Shown one piece after another: positions 53,355 through 64,000 of a stretch of 64,000 nucleotides of DNA (the stretch's first letter is position 1; every line of letters starts with the position of its first letter). The notes below the pieces were generated by a model that was not told where the DNA came from, searched no databases, and was given only the letters and a program-made list of their open reading frames with translations. This stretch comes from Chromatiaceae bacterium (GTDB lineage: Bacteria > Pseudomonadota > Gammaproteobacteria > Chromatiales > Chromatiaceae): assembly GCA_024235255.1 (NCBI GenBank), contig JACKMT010000002.1, positions 806,001-870,000 on the forward strand. The letters are read 5' to 3'. The translations under genes were made by a program, and so were the position numbers.

Positions 53355-53653
53355 TTACGCTCCTGAAACTATTGCGACCGGGTAAATCCAACGGCGGCCG
53401 CGTATCGGCTCGATGAAGGTTCAACAAAATCTCATTTGAGATAGTTTACTCAGTAACCTTAGGATCTGTCATTGATGCTTCTCAAGGCGTTATAGATGCG
53501 CATGAGATTTTGTTTTCCCAAAGTTGCATGCCCGAAAAACCGAGGACCGCAGCAGTGCATCCTGGCCTGCTGCAAACAGTTGCCGGTATCACTTGTCCTT
53601 GGACAGGGAAATGTCTATGCTCCCGGCTGCTGTTTTCAACCGGGAGAATTGCC

Positions 53654-54634
53654 ATGTCAGATAATGAAAAGCGAGTCATTTTCATATTTCCAGGTCAGGG
53701 ATCGCAATATCCGGGTATGGGCAGCGATCTGAACAGCGATTTCGAAGCCGCACGCCGCACTTACGAAGAGGCGAGCGACGTGCTTGGCTACGATATGACG
53801 AAACTTTCGTGCAACGATCCCGAAAATCGGATCAACCTGACGCGCTACACCCAACCGGTGCTGCTTACTCACCAGATTGCCTGCCTCAATGTTTACCATA
53901 AATTGGCTGACAATCCACTGAAACCGATTGCGGCCGGGGGCCACAGCTTGGGTGAATACAGCGCGCTGGTGGCCGCGGGCGTGCTCTCATTCGCCGATGC
54001 ACTGCGTCTGGTGGCAAAACGCGGCGAGTTGATGGGAACCTATGGCAAGGGCGAGATGGCCGCACTGACGCTGGATCTGGAGACAGCACGCCCACTGGCG
54101 GACAAGCATTTCTGCGGTATCGCGGGGCTTAATCTACCTGATCAGACAGTGGTGGGAGGTGCGACCGCTGATCTGGATGCGCTATCGGCGGAAATGGCGG
54201 AAACAATGCCGAAGAAGCGGGCGATCAGGTTGAAAACAGAGGGCGCCTTCCACACCTACTACATGGTCGAGGCGGCGCTCCGTTTCAGGGAAGCGCTGGA
54301 CCAGGTGGAGATGGCCGATGCCTCGCTCAAGGTGCTCTCCAACTATACCGGCGGCTTTCACGAAAATAACGCGGCGACGATAAAGTCCCGCCTTTTCTTT
54401 CAGCTTTTCCATCCCGTTAACTGGGTCGGCTGCCTGCAGAGTGCCGTGGATGACAAGATTGATCTATTCGTGGAGTTTGGCGGTGGCATCGGCGATGGCG
54501 ATGGTCCGGCCGAGAAGCGTCCGAACCTGGAAGGAATGATCAAAAAATTTACCCGGCGTGCCGATCCGAAACCCGAATATATCCCGGCCATCAACAGCGC
54601 AACCATCCGTGCAGCCGCAGGAATGTCAGGATAA
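53654..54634 (+). CDS. Stand-alone malonyl-CoA:ACP transacylase-like protein
   Basis: A 326-residue acyltransferase of the FabD/AT family. The start is ATG 53654 (GGGAGAATT upstream); an open frame from 53510 is not needed. Motifs: IFPGQGSQYPGMG, the nucleophile in AAGGHSLGEYSALVAAG, the arginine near AKRGELMG, and the catalytic His in GAFHTYYMVE. The GAFHT form is more like trans-AT polyketide acyltransferases than typical FabD. No ACP or ketosynthase gene lies nearby, so the acceptor is unknown. The propionyl-CoA operon, which makes methylmalonyl-CoA, converges on it. Confidence 0.85.
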   Translation: MSDNEKRVIFIFPGQGSQYPGMGSDLNSDFEAARRTYEEASDVLGYDMTKLSCNDPENRINLTRYTQPVLLTHQIACLNVYHKLADNPLKPIAAGGHSLGEYSALVAAGVLSFADALRLVAKRGELMGTYGKGEMAALTLDLETARPLADKHFCGIAGLNLPDQTVVGGATADLDALSAEMAETMPKKRAIRLKTEGAFHTYYMVEAALRFREALDQVEMADASLKVLSNYTGGFHENNAATIKSRLFFQLFHPVNWVGCLQSAVDDKIDLFVEFGGGIGDGDGPAEKRPNLEGMIKKFTRRADPKPEYIPAINSATIRAAAGMSG

Positions 54635-54663
54635 GGCGGTCAGCAGCCGTGCGGTTGCCGTCC

Positions 54664-55101
54664 TTACTGGAATAGGGCCGAGTAACGCCCGCGAAAGCGG
54701 GCTGCTACTTTGTCACCGGCCAGGATCTCGGTGACCAGTGCGATGGCGGCGCGTTCACCACCTCCCACCCGCCGCATGAAAGGTTCAAAGGTACCATCCT
54801 GCGGCAGTCCGCACTGCGCCCTGATCTCCCCTTTGACGGGGCTGAAATAGTCGATCGAGGCATTTCCCAACACGCTCAGTGCATGCGTACCGGCCTCTTC
54901 GTATTTCAAGTGCAGCAGCGCCCAGCCTGCAACCGCACAGATGCTGAATTGGCTGCCGCCGAAAGCGGTTCCGTGGATGTTGACGTTGGGTCCGAAGTCG
55001 GCGGTAACCGTCAACCGGTTGCCATCGTAGTCAACTACGCTGACCCCCATTTGGCGGGTCAGCGGCACCTCTCTGTGCAAAGTTTGTGTCAGCGCAGCCA
55101 A
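54664..55101 (-). CDS. YiiD-type hotdog thioesterase
   Basis: A hotdog-fold thioesterase-like protein, last in the propionate operon. Pattern: TLHREVPLTRQMGVSVVDYD, then NVNIHGTAFGGSQFSICAVA with the hotdog helix, typical of the YiiD C-terminal domain. An ATG at 55233 lies inside the epimerase gene and gives an N-terminus unlike the family. I chose the TTG at 55101 (145 residues); a TTG at 55146 is also possible. The start is therefore uncertain. It may hydrolyse acyl-CoA side products. Confidence 0.75.
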   Translation of the reverse strand: MAALTQTLHREVPLTRQMGVSVVDYDGNRLTVTADFGPNVNIHGTAFGGSQFSICAVAGWALLHLKYEEAGTHALSVLGNASIDYFSPVKGEIRAQCGLPQDGTFEPFMRRVGGGERAAIALVTEILAGDKVAARFRGRYSALFQ

Positions 55102-55132
55102 ACGAACCGCTGCGCTGACCGGCGCGTTGGTC

Positions 55133-55531
55133 TCAAGCCTGCTCAAGTTCGACCAGGGTTCCGCAGAAATCCTTGGGATGGAGAAACAGTACCGGCTTAT
55201 TGTGGGCACCGATTTTGATATCCCCGAGTACACGTGCGCCTTCGTCCACCATCTTTTTGGCAGCGGCCTGGATATCCTCTACTTCGTAACAGACGTGATG
55301 AACACCGCCGCTGGGATTATTTTCCAGAAATTTCGCGATCGGGGATCTCTCGCCCAACGGATGCAATAGCTCGATTTTGGTGTTGGGCAGCTCCACGAAA
55401 ACGGTGGTTACTCCATGTTCCGGTATGTCCGCAGGAGCTGAAACTTTCGCTCCCAGCGTGTCGCGGTAGACCGCAGTTCCTGCTGCAAGATCCGGTACGA
55501 CAATGGCGACGTGGTTCAGGTTTCCGATCAT
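55133..55531 (-). CDS. mce: Methylmalonyl-CoA epimerase
   Basis: The 132-residue VOC-fold enzyme interconverts (S)- and (R)-methylmalonyl-CoA, linking propionyl-CoA carboxylase to the mutase. Metal ligands appear in LNHVAIVV (His), the LLHPLG region and HHVCYEV (His), with ELEQ at the C-terminus supplying the Glu. The gene is in one operon with both partner enzymes, which supports the assignment over other VOC proteins. Confidence 0.94.
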   Translation of the reverse strand: MIGNLNHVAIVVPDLAAGTAVYRDTLGAKVSAPADIPEHGVTTVFVELPNTKIELLHPLGERSPIAKFLENNPSGGVHHVCYEVEDIQAAAKKMVDEGARVLGDIKIGAHNKPVLFLHPKDFCGTLVELEQA

Positions 55532-55607
55532 AAGTTCCTCGCTTCCCTAGTTTGAAGAGGAGGCGTTTGGTTGTGCCTCATGGAAAAAGTCATGCCTGTT
55601 GGCATGG

Positions 55608-56591
55608 TTACTGGTTGTACAAAAAAAGATCAAGCAGCTTCATGGCTGCGAGCGTGGGCGGCACGGTACCTCCGGTGACACCCTGTTCCAACTCCGGCAA
55701 CCGGGATCCAACCCGGTCATCCTGTTTGAAGGTATTGAGCAACCCCTCACTGATCTCGGACCACATCCAGCTTTTGGCCTGCACCGCCCGGCGTTTTGCC
55801 ATCAGGCCGTTACCGCGGACGAAATCACGATATGCCTCAATCAGTTCCCAGGCCTCGTCAAGCCCTTCGCCTTCAGCCGAGGAACAGGTCTTTACCGGCA
55901 CCTTCCAGCCGCTGGTGCGTGGATGGATCAGTGTCAATGCTGAGCGATAGTCTGCTGCAGAGTGTCTGGCTGCCGCTGCCAACTCGCCGTCGGCCTTATT
56001 CACCAGCACCATATCGGCCAGCTCCATGATGCCGCGTTTGATGCCCTGCAGATCGTCGCCGCCCCCGGGCAGCAACAGCAGCAGAAACAGATCGGTCATA
56101 TCGGCGACCGCGGTTTCCGACTGTCCCACGCCGACGGTTTCGACGAAGATGACGTCGAAACCGGCCGCTTCGCACAAGAGCATGGTTTCCCGGGTGCGGC
56201 GTGCAACGCCGCCAAGCGTGGATCCCGCCGGGGAGGGACGGATAAAAGCATCGGGCCGGCGGGAGAGCTCTTCCATCCGGGTCTTATCGCCCATGATGGA
56301 TCCACCGCTGACCGATGAGGAGGGATCAACCGCCAGTACCGCCAGTTTGTGCCCCTTGTCTATGACATGATTGCCCAGCGCCTCGATGAAGGTGGATTTG
56401 CCGACACCGGGGACTCCCGAAATTCCGATACGGATGGCGCCGCCCGCGCTTGGGGCCAGCAGCTGCAAGAGCTCGATGGCCGCGGCGCGGTGGTCCTTTC
56501 GGGTCGATTCAACCAGGGTTATTCCCCGGGAGAGCGCTCGTCTCTTGCCGGCCTTGATCTGCTCGGCCAGCTGTTGCGGATCGATCTGCAT
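55608..56591 (-). CDS. meaB: Methylmalonyl-CoA mutase-associated GTPase MeaB
   Basis: MeaB (ArgK family) is a G3E GTPase that protects methylmalonyl-CoA mutase and gates loading of adenosylcobalamin. The 327 residues contain Walker A GISGVPGVGKSTFIEALG, SSVSGGSIMGDKTRM, FVETVGVGQSETAVADM with the switch region, and NKADGE (base recognition). It starts 2 nt after the pccA stop. Confidence 0.96.
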   Translation of the reverse strand: MQIDPQQLAEQIKAGKRRALSRGITLVESTRKDHRAAAIELLQLLAPSAGGAIRIGISGVPGVGKSTFIEALGNHVIDKGHKLAVLAVDPSSSVSGGSIMGDKTRMEELSRRPDAFIRPSPAGSTLGGVARRTRETMLLCEAAGFDVIFVETVGVGQSETAVADMTDLFLLLLLPGGGDDLQGIKRGIMELADMVLVNKADGELAAAARHSAADYRSALTLIHPRTSGWKVPVKTCSSAEGEGLDEAWELIEAYRDFVRGNGLMAKRRAVQAKSWMWSEISEGLLNTFKQDDRVGSRLPELEQGVTGGTVPPTLAAMKLLDLFLYNQ

Positions 56592-56593
56592 CG

Positions 56594-58576
56594 CTACTCA
56601 AATTCCATGATGACCTGGTCGACTGTCAGACTGGCGCCCACCCTGGTCGGAATGTGATGAACGATAGCATCGTGCGAGGCGCGCATGACATTCTCCATCT
56701 TCATCGCCTCGATCACCGCCAGCTCCTGACCCGCTTTCACCTCCTGTCCCTCTGCCACTGAGAGTTTGACCAGTAGCCCGGGCATTGGTGAGAGTAAAAA
56801 CTTCGACATATCCGGAATCACTTTCTCCGGCATCTTGGCGTGCAGCTCAGCTGCGCGGGGGGTCATCACCACCGCTTTGGTCTCGGCGCCGCGGTGCGAC
56901 AGGTGGTACCAGATGCCGATGCGCTCGACCTGAAAGCTGGCGTACTCGCCGTTAATCGTGCAGTTCAGCAGCGGCTCCCTGATATCCCAGTCGGTGACAA
57001 CCTTGAAGTGCCTGCCTTCAAACTCCACCTTGTAACCGTCTTCAATCGGCCAGACGTTTACCGCATGGCTGACGTCGTCGATGGTAACCACCCAGGCTTC
57101 GCTGTGCTTGCGCTCGTAGCCCGGTAACTGACCGCTCAGTCTGGAGGCACGGTCGGTATGGCTGCGGTGCACACAGGCGGTGATGACAATATATTTGGCC
57201 GGATCGTCCTTGGGCACATGGGAGGAGTCAAATCCATCCGGGTACTCCTCGGCGATAAAGTTGGTGGTCAGCCTGCCCTCAAGGAATCTCGGATGTACCA
57301 TCAATGCATTCAAAAAGCTGATATTGTGTTGCACGCCCTGAATGTAGTAATCGTCCAGCGCCTGCTGCATCTTTTTCACCGCACAGAGGCGGTCTTCGCC
57401 ATAGGTGACCAGTTTCGCGATCATCGGATCGTAATACATGGATACTTCGCCGCCCTCAAAGACACCGGTATCCACGCGTACGCCCTCGCCTTCCGGGGGG
57501 CGGTAGTAGACCAGCCGGCCGATGGAGGGCAGAAAGTTACGGAACGGATCCTCAGCGTAGACACGCGCCTCCATGGCCCAGCCGGTCAGCTTCACATCCT
57601 CCTGCTTGAGCGGCAACGCCTCGCCGTTGGCAACCCGGATCATTAGCTCGACCAGATCCTGTCCGGTGATGCACTCGGTGACCGGGTGCTCCACCTGCAG
57701 TCGGGTGTTCATCTCGAGAAAATAGAAATTGCGCTTGGCATCGACGATGAACTCGACGGTGCCGGCGCTGCGGTACTCCACCGCCCTGGCCAGCTGTACC
57801 GCCTGCTCGCCCATCGCCTTGCGCGTAGCCTCATCCAGAAACGGTGAGGGCGCCTCTTCGATCACCTTCTGGTGGCGCCGCTGAATCGAACACTCCCGCT
57901 CGCCCAGGTAGATGATGTTGCCGTGGGTATCGGCCATCACCTGGATCTCGATGTGCCTGGGCTCTTCGATGAACTTCTCGATGAATACCCGCTCATCGCC
58001 GAAGCTGGAGCGTGCTTCGTTGGTCGCCCGCTCGAAGCCGTCGCGGCAGTCGGCATCGTTCCAGGCAACGCGCATGCCTTTGCCGCCGCCGCCGGCGGAC
58101 GCCTTGAGCATCACCGGGTAGCCGATGCCGCTGGCGATCTCCACCGCGTGATCCGCATCGCGCACTACGTCGGTGTAGCCGGGGATGACGTTGACGCCGG
58201 CCTGTTCTGCCAGCCTTTTTGAGGTGATTTTATCGCCCATGCTGTTGATGGCGAGTGGGGCGGGTCCGATAAAAGCGATTCCCTGCGCCTCCAGCGCCTC
58301 ACAGAAGGCGGAGTTCTCGGAGAGAAAACCGTACCCCGGATGCACCGCTTCGGCGCCGGTATCCTTACACGCCTGGATAATGCGCTCCTTCACCAGATAA
58401 CTCTCGCTGGAAGGCGAGGCACCGATGTGCACCGCCTCATCCGCCATGCGCACATGCAGCGCATCCTTGTCTGCGTCGGAATAGACGGCAACCGTTTTGA
58501 TCCCCATTAAATTGGCGGTTTTCATAACACGGCAAGCAATCTCGCCGCGATTTGCAATCAATATTTTTTTGAACAT
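56594..58576 (-). CDS. pccA: Propionyl/acetyl-CoA carboxylase alpha subunit (biotin carboxylase + BCCP)
   Basis: The alpha subunit carboxylates biotin and carries it. Residues 1 to about 450 are the biotin carboxylase (KILIANRGEIACRVMKTANL, VHPGYGFLSENS, the ATP-grasp loop ASAGGGGKGMRV, EMNTRLQVEHPVTE). A middle BT-like domain follows, then the C-terminal biotinyl domain with EAMKMENVM, in which Lys626 is the biotin site. Its 660 residues match PCC alpha subunits. It is in an operon with pccB and the mutase, so propionyl-CoA is the likely substrate. Confidence 0.95.
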   Translation of the reverse strand: MFKKILIANRGEIACRVMKTANLMGIKTVAVYSDADKDALHVRMADEAVHIGASPSSESYLVKERIIQACKDTGAEAVHPGYGFLSENSAFCEALEAQGIAFIGPAPLAINSMGDKITSKRLAEQAGVNVIPGYTDVVRDADHAVEIASGIGYPVMLKASAGGGGKGMRVAWNDADCRDGFERATNEARSSFGDERVFIEKFIEEPRHIEIQVMADTHGNIIYLGERECSIQRRHQKVIEEAPSPFLDEATRKAMGEQAVQLARAVEYRSAGTVEFIVDAKRNFYFLEMNTRLQVEHPVTECITGQDLVELMIRVANGEALPLKQEDVKLTGWAMEARVYAEDPFRNFLPSIGRLVYYRPPEGEGVRVDTGVFEGGEVSMYYDPMIAKLVTYGEDRLCAVKKMQQALDDYYIQGVQHNISFLNALMVHPRFLEGRLTTNFIAEEYPDGFDSSHVPKDDPAKYIVITACVHRSHTDRASRLSGQLPGYERKHSEAWVVTIDDVSHAVNVWPIEDGYKVEFEGRHFKVVTDWDIREPLLNCTINGEYASFQVERIGIWYHLSHRGAETKAVVMTPRAAELHAKMPEKVIPDMSKFLLSPMPGLLVKLSVAEGQEVKAGQELAVIEAMKMENVMRASHDAIVHHIPTRVGASLTVDQVIMEFE

Positions 58577-58625
58577 GTTTCTGCCTTAAAGCTCTGAATT
58601 TGATCCATACCCAGCCCTGACCGGA

Positions 58626-60158
58626 TTACAGCGGTATATTTCCGTGTTTTCGCCATGGGTTCTCCAGCTTTTTGTCCTTCAGCATGGCGAGCGATCGGCA
58701 GATTCGTTTACGTGTGCTGTGCGGCATGATGACGTCATCGACAAATCCCCGCGCCCCCGCCACGAAGGGGTTGGCGAAGCGGTCTTTGTACTCCTGGGTG
58801 CGCAGGTCGACCTTCTGCTGGTCCTTCATATCCTGGCGGAAGATGATTTCTACCGCTCCTTTCGGACCCATCACCGCAATCTCGGCGCTCGGCCAGGCCA
58901 AATTAACGTCCCCGCGCAGATGCTTGGAGGACATCACGTCGTAGGCACCGCCGTAGGCCTTGCGGGTAATCACGGTGATCTTCGGGATAGTCGCCTCGGC
59001 ATAGGCGTAGAGCAGCTTGGCACCGTGCTTGATGATGCCGCCGTACTCCTGGCTGGTGCCGGGAAGGAATCCCGGGACGTCGACAAAAGTGATAACCGGA
59101 ATATTAAAGGCGTCGCAAAAACGGACGAATCGAGCCCCTTTTTTAGCCGAATCGATATCGAGGCAGCCGGCCAGGACCATCGGTTGATTGGCAACCAAGC
59201 CCACCGTGGACCCCTGCATGCGGCCGAAGCCGATAATGATGTTGGCGGCGTAGTCTTTCTGTAGTTCGAAGAAGTTCCTGTCATCGACAACTTTCAGGAT
59301 CAGCTCCTTCATATCGTACGGCTTATTGGGGTCGGCCGGGACCAGCGTATCAAGCGAATTATCTTTGCGGTCGGCCGGATCGTTGGTTGGCCAGAGCGGA
59401 GGCTTCGACCGGTTGTTCATCGGCAGAAAGTTGATGAAACGGCGCAGCATGAAGAGCGCTTCCACGTCGTTGTCGAATGCGAGATCTGCGACGCCCGACT
59501 TGTGTGTGTGCGTTTTTGCGCCGCCCAGCTCCTCCGCGCTTACCTCTTCATGGGTGACGGTTTTCACCACCTCCGGGCCGGTGACGAACATGTAAGAGGT
59601 GTCCCTGACCATGAAGATGAAATCGGTCATTGAGGGCGAGTAGACCGCGCCACCGGCGCAGGGTCCCATGATCATAGAGATCTGCGGAACCACACCTGAG
59701 GCCATCACATTGCGCTGGAATACATCGGCATAACCGGCGAGCGAGTCGACCCCTTCCTGGATGCGGGCGCCGCCGGAGTCGTTCAGCCCCACCACGGGCA
59801 CCCCTACTTTGATCGCATGATCCATGATCTTGCATATCTTCGCTGCGTGGTTTTTCGAGAGGGAGCCGCCGAATACGGTAAAATCCTGGCTGAAGACGAA
59901 AATCGGCCTGCCACCGACAGTGCCGTAGCCGGTGACGACACCGTCGCCCGGGATCTTCTGCTTGTCCATACCGAACTCGGTGCAGTCGTGTTCGACAAAC
60001 ATGTCCCACTCTTCGAAGCTATCCGGATCGAGGAAAAGCTCGACCCGTTCACGTGCTGTCAGCTTGCCTTTGGCGTGTTGACTGTCAATGCGCTTTTGAC
60101 CACCGCCAAGCCTGGCTGCTGTCCGCTGCTCCTCAAGCCTCTGTAATATTTTTTGCAT
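58626..60158 (-). CDS. pccB: Propionyl-CoA carboxylase beta subunit (carboxyltransferase)
   Basis: The 510-residue carboxyltransferase transfers CO2 from carboxybiotin to propionyl-CoA. It has the two crotonase-like halves: GVPVVGLNDSGGARIQEGVD with oxyanion-hole glycines, MIMGPCAGGAVYSP, DVPGFLPGTSQEYGGI and KAYGGAYDVMSSKHL. The Asp in GGAYDVM is the residue associated with propionyl-CoA preference (acetyl-CoA enzymes carry Ile or similar), so the propionyl assignment is well supported. Length fits the family. Confidence 0.96.
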   Translation of the reverse strand: MQKILQRLEEQRTAARLGGGQKRIDSQHAKGKLTARERVELFLDPDSFEEWDMFVEHDCTEFGMDKQKIPGDGVVTGYGTVGGRPIFVFSQDFTVFGGSLSKNHAAKICKIMDHAIKVGVPVVGLNDSGGARIQEGVDSLAGYADVFQRNVMASGVVPQISMIMGPCAGGAVYSPSMTDFIFMVRDTSYMFVTGPEVVKTVTHEEVSAEELGGAKTHTHKSGVADLAFDNDVEALFMLRRFINFLPMNNRSKPPLWPTNDPADRKDNSLDTLVPADPNKPYDMKELILKVVDDRNFFELQKDYAANIIIGFGRMQGSTVGLVANQPMVLAGCLDIDSAKKGARFVRFCDAFNIPVITFVDVPGFLPGTSQEYGGIIKHGAKLLYAYAEATIPKITVITRKAYGGAYDVMSSKHLRGDVNLAWPSAEIAVMGPKGAVEIIFRQDMKDQQKVDLRTQEYKDRFANPFVAGARGFVDDVIMPHSTRKRICRSLAMLKDKKLENPWRKHGNIPL

Positions 60159-60339
60159 CTCTATCTCCCAGCTCGGCGATTCGGATCCCTGGGGTCAACC
60201 CTTCACGTCTGATCGCCATTGTTTTACGATGGGCCGAACAGGCCCATCCACCCATCTATCTAAAACTGCGTTTTAAACAGGTATACTGCCGACTTCGTTC
60301 TCTCCCCGCCCTACTCTCCGGCACAGCCTGATACCCCGT

Positions 60340-62487
<2,148 letters not shown>

Positions 62488-62548
62488 AGCATCTCCCCGC
62501 GACTGAATGAATCAGTTCGACAGTAATCGAAATCAACAGTAGTTAAAG

Positions 62549-62575
62549 AGCGGGCGGGGACACCCCCCGCCCGCT
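62549..62575 (-). terminator. GC-rich hairpin between prpE and the mutase gene
   Basis: AGCGGGCGGGG (62549-62559) and CCCCGCCCGCT (62565-62575) form a perfect 11-bp stem. In the minus direction it lies 32 nt after the prpE stop and is followed by CTTTAAC, a poor T tract. It may partly terminate transcription or trim the operon so that prpE and the mutase differ in expression. Confidence 0.55.
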
Positions 62576-62606
62576 ATGGCAATAAACCAGCCAGCAGCTG
62601 CAAATG

Positions 62607-64000
62607 CTATTTGGCGTAACCGATGCGGATCAGCGCCGCGGTTATTTCATCGAGAATCGCCGGATCGTCGATAGTGGCTGGCATTTTATACTCTTCACCG
62701 TCGGCAATCTTTTTCATTGTACCGCGCAATATTTTACCGGAACGTGTCTTTGGCAGACGATCTACCACTGTCACCTTCTTAAACGCAGCGACCGGGCCGA
62801 TCTTCTGGCGTACCAGCGCCACCAGCTCGCCGATCAGCTTCTCATGATCCTGTCCGGCGCCGGCCTTCAGAACCACCAGGCCGACCGGCAGTTCACCCTT
62901 GAGCTTGTCGGCGGCACCGATCACCGCGCACTCGGCGACATCCGGATGCGATGAGAGCACCTCCTCCATGCCGCCGGTGGAGAGCCGGTGTCCCGCGACG
63001 TTGATGATGTCGTCGATGCGGCTCATGATCCACAGGTAGCCATCCTCATCCTTGCGTCCGGCGTCGCCGGTGAGATAGTAGCCCTCATTAGCGCTCAGAT
63101 AAGATTCGACATAGCGGTCGTCATTCTGCCACAGGGTGGGCAGGCAGCCCGGGGGCATCGGCAGCTTGATCATAATGCGGCCGATCTCGCCCGGAGCCTC
63201 TTCGTTTCCATTTTCGTCGAGCACGCGCACGTCATAACCGGGCACGCAGACGGTGGGCGAGCCCGGCTTGATGGGAAGGCTCTCGATTCCCAGGCAGTTG
63301 GCGGCAATTGCCCAGCCGGTTTCGGTTTGCCACCAGTGATCGATCACGGGTACTTTGAGGGTCTCCTGGGCCCAGGAGAGCGTATCCGGGTCGCAGCGTT
63401 CGCCGGCCAAAAACAGCGCCTTGAATCCGGACATATCATACTTCTTCAGATACTCCGCATTCGGATCCTCGCGCTTGATCGCGCGAAACGCGGTGGGTGC
63501 GGTAAACAGGACCTTAATGCCATACTCGGAGATCATGCGCCAGAACGCGCCAGGATCGGGTGTGCCGACCGGCTTGCCTTCGAACATGACGGTGGTGGCG
63601 CCGTGCAGCAGCGGTGCATAAACAATATAGGAGTGGCCGACAACCCAGCCAACATCGGACGCCGCCCAAAATACATCGCCAGGCTCGATGTTATAGACGT
63701 TCTTCATGCTCCACTTCATCGCGACGGCGTGTCCGCCATTGTCGCGCACAACGCCCTTCGGAATGCCGGTTGTGCCCGAGGTGTACAGGATGTAGAGCGG
63801 ATCGGTCGCCGCCACCGGCACGCAATCTGCAGGTTTGGCTGCTGCCGCTGCCTGCACCCAGTCGAAATCGCGACCGTCCTGCAGCGAGGCGCTTATTTGT
63901 GGGCGCTGATAGATGATGGTGCTGCTCGGTTTATGCACGGCAAGATCGATCGATTCGTCCAGCAACGGCTTATACTCGATCACGCGGCTGCCTTCGATAC
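62607..64000 (-). CDS. prpE: Propionyl-CoA synthetase (AMP-forming), 3' part
   Basis: An ANL-superfamily acyl-CoA synthetase cut by the window edge; the frame is open to 64000 and the N-terminus lies beyond. Seen: the P-loop YILYTSGTTGIPKGVV, DHWWQTETGWAIAANC, and the hinge region INVAGHRLSTGGMEEVLSSH. The catalytic Lys is in PKTRSGKILRGTMKK. VAGHRLSTGGMEEV is characteristic of PrpE/ACSS3 rather than of acetyl-CoA synthetase (VSGHRLGTAEIE). It would activate propionate for the operon downstream. Acetyl or other short-chain acids may also be substrates. Confidence 0.92.
   Translation of the reverse strand, partial: IEGSRVIEYKPLLDESIDLAVHKPSSTIIYQRPQISASLQDGRDFDWVQAAAAAKPADCVPVAATDPLYILYTSGTTGIPKGVVRDNGGHAVAMKWSMKNVYNIEPGDVFWAASDVGWVVGHSYIVYAPLLHGATTVMFEGKPVGTPDPGAFWRMISEYGIKVLFTAPTAFRAIKREDPNAEYLKKYDMSGFKALFLAGERCDPDTLSWAQETLKVPVIDHWWQTETGWAIAANCLGIESLPIKPGSPTVCVPGYDVRVLDENGNEEAPGEIGRIMIKLPMPPGCLPTLWQNDDRYVESYLSANEGYYLTGDAGRKDEDGYLWIMSRIDDIINVAGHRLSTGGMEEVLSSHPDVAECAVIGAADKLKGELPVGLVVLKAGAGQDHEKLIGELVALVRQKIGPVAAFKKVTVVDRLPKTRSGKILRGTMKKIADGEEYKMPATIDDPAILDEITAALIRIGYAK

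Noticed and set aside
55552..55950. Plus-strand open frames opposite meaB
   Set aside because: They are antisense to a clear MeaB gene and have no family pattern.
60159..60339. Cobalamin riboswitch near the mutase gene
   Set aside because: The gaps before the mutase (119 nt) and before pccB (181 nt) are too short and show no recognisable B12-box.

Overview
The window looks like the chromosome of a gammaproteobacterium. The order parA-parB-atpIBEFHAGDC, then glmU-glmS, is the classic gammaproteobacterial replication-origin-proximal arrangement, and maf-rng-yhdP-(nitrilase)-tldD is likewise a gammaproteobacterial gene order. The mix of a C4-dicarboxylate TRAP system, multihaem cytochromes and a complete propionyl-CoA/methylmalonyl-CoA route would suit a metabolically flexible, possibly sulfur-oxidising lineage such as Chromatiales. 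That assignment is inference; no sulfur-oxidation gene is present in the window.

Layout. 1-1450: chromosome partitioning (ParA, cut by the window edge, and ParB). 1576-8709: complete F-type ATP synthase operon with a near-consensus sigma-70 promoter and an intrinsic terminator. 8745-15961: a TRAP regulon (DctB/DctD two-component pair, then DctPQM) placed between atpC and glmU, with a well-spaced sigma-54 promoter in front of dctP. 16099-19915: SlyD-like FKBP, GlmU and GlmS. 20243-25804: a cytochrome island containing an octahaem Hao-like protein with an overlapping NapC-type partner, two mutually similar small membrane proteins, a divergent pentahaem c554-like cytochrome, a monohaem lipoprotein cytochrome and a cytochrome c'-like protein. 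25895-40852: housekeeping genes (rlmH, maf, rng, yhdP, nitrilase, tldD, pmbA, OsmC, EF-G-like GTPase, SIMPL protein, azlCD).

40955-45847 is an accessory block of small membrane and lipoproteins, an outer-membrane beta-barrel, a secreted Gly-rich/Cys-rich peptide and a TIR-SUMF1 fusion. 45955-51856 is assimilatory sulfate reduction: a CysB-type regulator divergent from cysJ-cysI-cysH-cysC. 51865-54634 holds msrA, a gene-poor stretch, a small acidic protein and a stand-alone malonyl-CoA:ACP transacylase-like gene. 54664-64000 (minus strand) is a near-complete propionate operon: propionyl-CoA synthetase (cut by the edge), methylmalonyl-CoA mutase, PccB, PccA, MeaB, methylmalonyl-CoA epimerase and a thioesterase. 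Together these would convert propionate to succinyl-CoA, or run in reverse.

The most unusual part is the cytochrome island. The Hao-like protein has eight CXXCH motifs but apparently lacks the P460 cross-linking tyrosine, and it is overlapped by a quinol-oxidising NapC-type gene. This points to reductive N-oxide chemistry. The two related 80-82 residue membrane proteins that flank its 3' end have no function I can recognise. No tRNA, rRNA, CRISPR array or transposase gene was seen.
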